Shown: positions 6,000 to 7,607 of the stretch, piece after piece | How the letters are laid out: each line of letters begins with the position of its first letter | Position numbering within the stretch: the first letter of the stretch is position 1 | Assembly (NCBI GenBank): GCA_937860165.1 | Contig: CALMBE010000575.1 | Location: forward strand, 1 to 7,607 | Reading direction: 5' to 3' | DNA: 7,607 bases | Origin: an uncultured Planctomycetaceae bacterium | GTDB taxonomy: Bacteria; Planctomycetota; Planctomycetia; Pirellulales; Lacipirellulaceae | Program-made: the position numbers and the translations under genes | Notes under the pieces: generated by a model | What the model was told of the DNA's origin: nothing | Databases searched by the model: none | The model's input: the letters and a program-made list of their open reading frames with translations, nothing else

Positions 6000-6683
6000 C
6001 TAAGTCTTTGCCACGCCGCCTGCCGTTTCGCTGCGCAGGTTAGGCGAATCCGTGGGGCCCAGCGGTTCTTCCGTGGGTCGAACTCCCGCAGCCATGTCGA
6101 CACGATTGGCATCACCGGCGAAGGCGTTCAGGTATTCAAGAATTTGCACATAGTTGCCGTACATCCGCATCGAATCCTTCACGTAGATGAAGGTGCTGCG
6201 GAAGCGACTCTCGAGTCGCGTCCAATTCACCACGGCCCGATCGACGGCCCCCAGCAGAATCAGCGCATTCTGGCTGCGGAAATTCAATTGACTCGCCAAC
6301 GGAATGTTCGGGTCCGAACCGTCCAAAGCCCATGGCAAGGCAATCAATCCCCCGGGGGCTTCTTGGACTTCGTCCCCACCGAAGGGGTCCTGCGAGCCGA
6401 GCAGCGTGAGCTTGGTGTCGGTCGCACTTTCGATCAAATCGCCCAACGCGATCTTGTCGGGATTGTAAGTCACTCGGCGACGCATGCGATCGCAAGCCAA
6501 CAAGTGTTCGACGTAGTGATTCTTCGTTGTTTCGTCTAGCCCGCCACGAACTCCGAATTCATCGTTCGACACGACTTCACTGCGGAAATCAAACAGCGGA
6601 CCAAGGGAAGCTACGATATGCAGATTGCGAAATTCGACAATCCCACGACGAAATTGTTCTTTTCCAGGATCTCCGGCAGACAT
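6000..6683 (-). CDS. Hypothetical phage-region protein, 227 aa
   Basis: I do not recognise this protein. It starts at an ATG at 6683 with AGGA 7 nt upstream (6691-6694) and ends at TAG. It appears soluble, with no signal peptide or membrane helix. Visible features are a beta-rich N-terminal part (EFRNLHIVASLGPLFDFRSE, 17-36), a middle part with acidic turns (GGDEVQEAPGGLIALPWALD) and a helical part near the end (NWTRLESRFRSTFIYVKDSM, then MYGNYVQILEYLNAF). The last 35 residues are low in complexity and rich in T, E, P and G, likely disordered. Codon use is like the neighbours. Its position upstream of the packaging genes suggests a phage accessory or structural role, but no function can be assigned. 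It is followed by repeats on both sides. Confidence 0.75.
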   Translation of the reverse strand: MSAGDPGKEQFRRGIVEFRNLHIVASLGPLFDFRSEVVSNDEFGVRGGLDETTKNHYVEHLLACDRMRRRVTYNPDKIALGDLIESATDTKLTLLGSQDPFGGDEVQEAPGGLIALPWALDGSDPNIPLASQLNFRSQNALILLGAVDRAVVNWTRLESRFRSTFIYVKDSMRMYGNYVQILEYLNAFAGDANRVDMAAGVRPTEEPLGPTDSPNLRSETAGGVAKT

Positions 6684-6702
6684 GGGTGGTTCCTTGTGTG
6701 AG

Positions 6703-6778
6703 TGGTTAGTTGTCAGTAGTCAGTGGTTAGTGGTTAGTTACGGTTGCAACGGACAACGGACTACTGACCACTGACATC
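6703..6778. repeat. GTCAGTAGTCAGTGG tract with inverted arms
   Basis: TGTCAGTAGTCAGTGG (6711-6726) and its inverted counterpart at 6761-6776 match at 14 of 16 positions, flanking GTTAGTGGTTAGTTACGG and the palindrome GTTGCAAC (6743-6750 region). The same type of tract is at 3222-3256. It fills the gap upstream of the 6683-6000 gene. Confidence 0.75.
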
Positions 6779-6833
6779 CGTCATCCAAACTTCGTCGGTG
6801 CGATTTCGTTAAATCGTTCACGCAGTTCGCGTC

Positions 6834-7034
6834 TCAACTGGTCGGCCCAACGGGCTTGGTGCGGGTCAGTGTCACTGTCGGCAACCGCGTCGAGCCGGTC
6901 GAGTGCAAGGCGTCCTGCAACCGCGTCTTGTAGCGGATCACGTCCCTCCAATCGCGAAAGTCGTAGAAGTTGGCGACTTTCAGCGTCATCGCGCTCGATG
7001 GGGTGAAAACTTGTCGAGGTTTCTCGTTGCTCAC
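6834..7034 (-). CDS. Small hypothetical protein, GTG start coupled to the upstream gene
   Basis: A 66-residue frame beginning with GTG at 7034-7032. The GTG overlaps the TGA of the upstream gene (7033-7031), the usual sign of translational coupling; there is no separate Shine-Dalgarno. Third codon positions are about three-quarters G or C, and the other two positions about half, which supports this frame. The sequence includes LKVANFYDFRDWRDVIRYKT followed by RLQDAL, then a basic Thr-rich end (LTRTKPVGPTS). I do not recognise it. An overlapping frame at 7083-6781 is also open for 100 codons and encodes a charged helical end, so a frameshift that joins the two is possible. Existence as drawn is moderately supported. 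Confidence 0.5.
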   Translation of the reverse strand: MSNEKPRQVFTPSSAMTLKVANFYDFRDWRDVIRYKTRLQDALHSTGSTRLPTVTLTRTKPVGPTS

Positions 7035-7607
7035 TGGTTGGATTCGGTGAAAAACCTTCGGCGGCGGCGACCTCCGACGCCACTTCGCTGGATAAAACGC
7101 CCCAGCAAGAGTCCCCCCACGGTGGTTCCAGTTAAAATCCCCCAACCCACGGGCCCGCTGATGCCGAGGGTCCCGAGGGCCGCCGCCCCCGCGACCTTGC
7201 CCCCCACGGCAGCCAGTTGGCCCAGGCGTTTCTGCAACGTTGCGTGTCGCTCCTCGCCAACTTGTTCCAAGCGATCGACCGCGTCCGCCTCGGCGAATCG
7301 GTTTGCCTCCGTGCGCGGGACATACTCCTGCAAATCATCGCGAGTGAGATAATCACCACGATCTTGTTTGGTCGCTTCGAGCTGGGCAACGCGCTGGCTG
7401 ATTTCGGCCCAACGGTTTTCGTCCTGTGAAATGCGTGGCGGGCGATCACCAATGGTGGGGCGCAGCGTATTATTTCCGACTGCCCCGCCAGGCAGCGGAC
7501 GTGGGCAAGATCCCCCAGGACACGCAACCATGACTGCCGTCCGATGCCCCAGCACCCGATCCAGAAATCGCCGCAAGGGTGGACCCGTGCTCGCGTAGGT
7601 GACCCCC
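7031..7607 (-). CDS. Partial protein with coiled coil and glycine-rich hydrophobic segment
   Basis: The frame is open from the right edge to TGA at 7033-7031, so the true start may lie outside. Possible internal starts are a TTG at 7576 and an ATG at 7531. I do not recognise the protein. After a CPGGSCPRPLPGG segment, typical of proline/glycine-rich linkers, comes a charged helical region (about RWAEISQRVAQLEATKQDRG and then DAVDRLEQVGEERHATLQKR). Next is a long Gly/Ala hydrophobic stretch (LAAVGGKVAGAAALGTLGIS and onward to TTVGGLLLGRFI), likely one or two membrane helices or a glycine-zipper, and a very basic C-terminus (GGRRRRRFF). Glycine-rich hydrophobic segments of this sort occur in tail tape-measure, pilot and membrane-active phage proteins, but the match is too generic to name. 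Its stop overlaps the next gene's GTG. Confidence 0.65.
   Translation of the reverse strand, partial: GVTYASTGPPLRRFLDRVLGHRTAVMVACPGGSCPRPLPGGAVGNNTLRPTIGDRPPRISQDENRWAEISQRVAQLEATKQDRGDYLTRDDLQEYVPRTEANRFAEADAVDRLEQVGEERHATLQKRLGQLAAVGGKVAGAAALGTLGISGPVGWGILTGTTVGGLLLGRFIQRSGVGGRRRRRFFTESNQ

Noticed and set aside
1..7607. Gene transfer agent instead of a prophage
   Set aside because: TerS, TerL and a portal alone cannot distinguish the two, and no other gene-transfer-agent hallmark is visible in the window.

Overview
All recognisable genes lie on the minus strand and read right to left. The window looks like the packaging (head) end of a tailed-phage genome, or of a prophage or phage remnant, in a GC-rich bacterium. 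Three proteins are confidently placed: a lambda-type portal protein that runs off the left edge, a large terminase with intact ATPase and nuclease motifs, and a small-terminase-like DNA-binding protein. Upstream of them sit a soluble ABC ATPase fused to a GNAT acyltransferase domain (COG2401 type), a ParB/sulfiredoxin-fold protein, a small membrane-anchored coiled-coil protein and three proteins I do not recognise.

I suspect a planctomycete host (Pirellula/Rhodopirellula-like), held with moderate confidence. The reasons are the style of the intergenic repeats (GTGCCACTGGC palindromes, GAGCCGTAAGCGT arms, CCGCGGAGTCAC arms, tracts of GTCAGTGGTCAGTAG), the CPGGSCP segment near the right edge, and the general look of the portal, TerS and ParB proteins. 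These resemblances are recalled, not searched.

Layout in transcription order: 7607-7031 partial coiled-coil/hydrophobic protein; 7034-6834 small protein whose GTG overlaps the previous stop; 6683-6000 unknown protein; 5823-5551 small membrane protein; 5340-4777 ParB-like; 4554-3400 ABC-GNAT fusion; 3197-2685 TerS-like; 2688-1084 TerL (ATGA overlap with TerS); 984 to the left edge, portal. Nearly every gap between these genes holds a palindromic or inverted repeat, which is unusual for an active phage genome and suggests long residence in a chromosome.

The most interesting signal is a 66-bp palindromic element inserted in frame in the ABC ATPase. It lies between the signature motif and Walker B and is bounded by a TCGA direct repeat. 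Removing it restores the usual ABC spacing exactly, which recalls the protein-coding palindromic elements of Rickettsia. A related observation is a pair of REP-like elements with the same outer flanks: one a single palindrome, the other a doublet with a perfect 24-bp inverted repeat. The ABC-GNAT/ParB pair next to the terminase may be a DNA-modification or packaging-accessory module, but its function is not known from the sequence.
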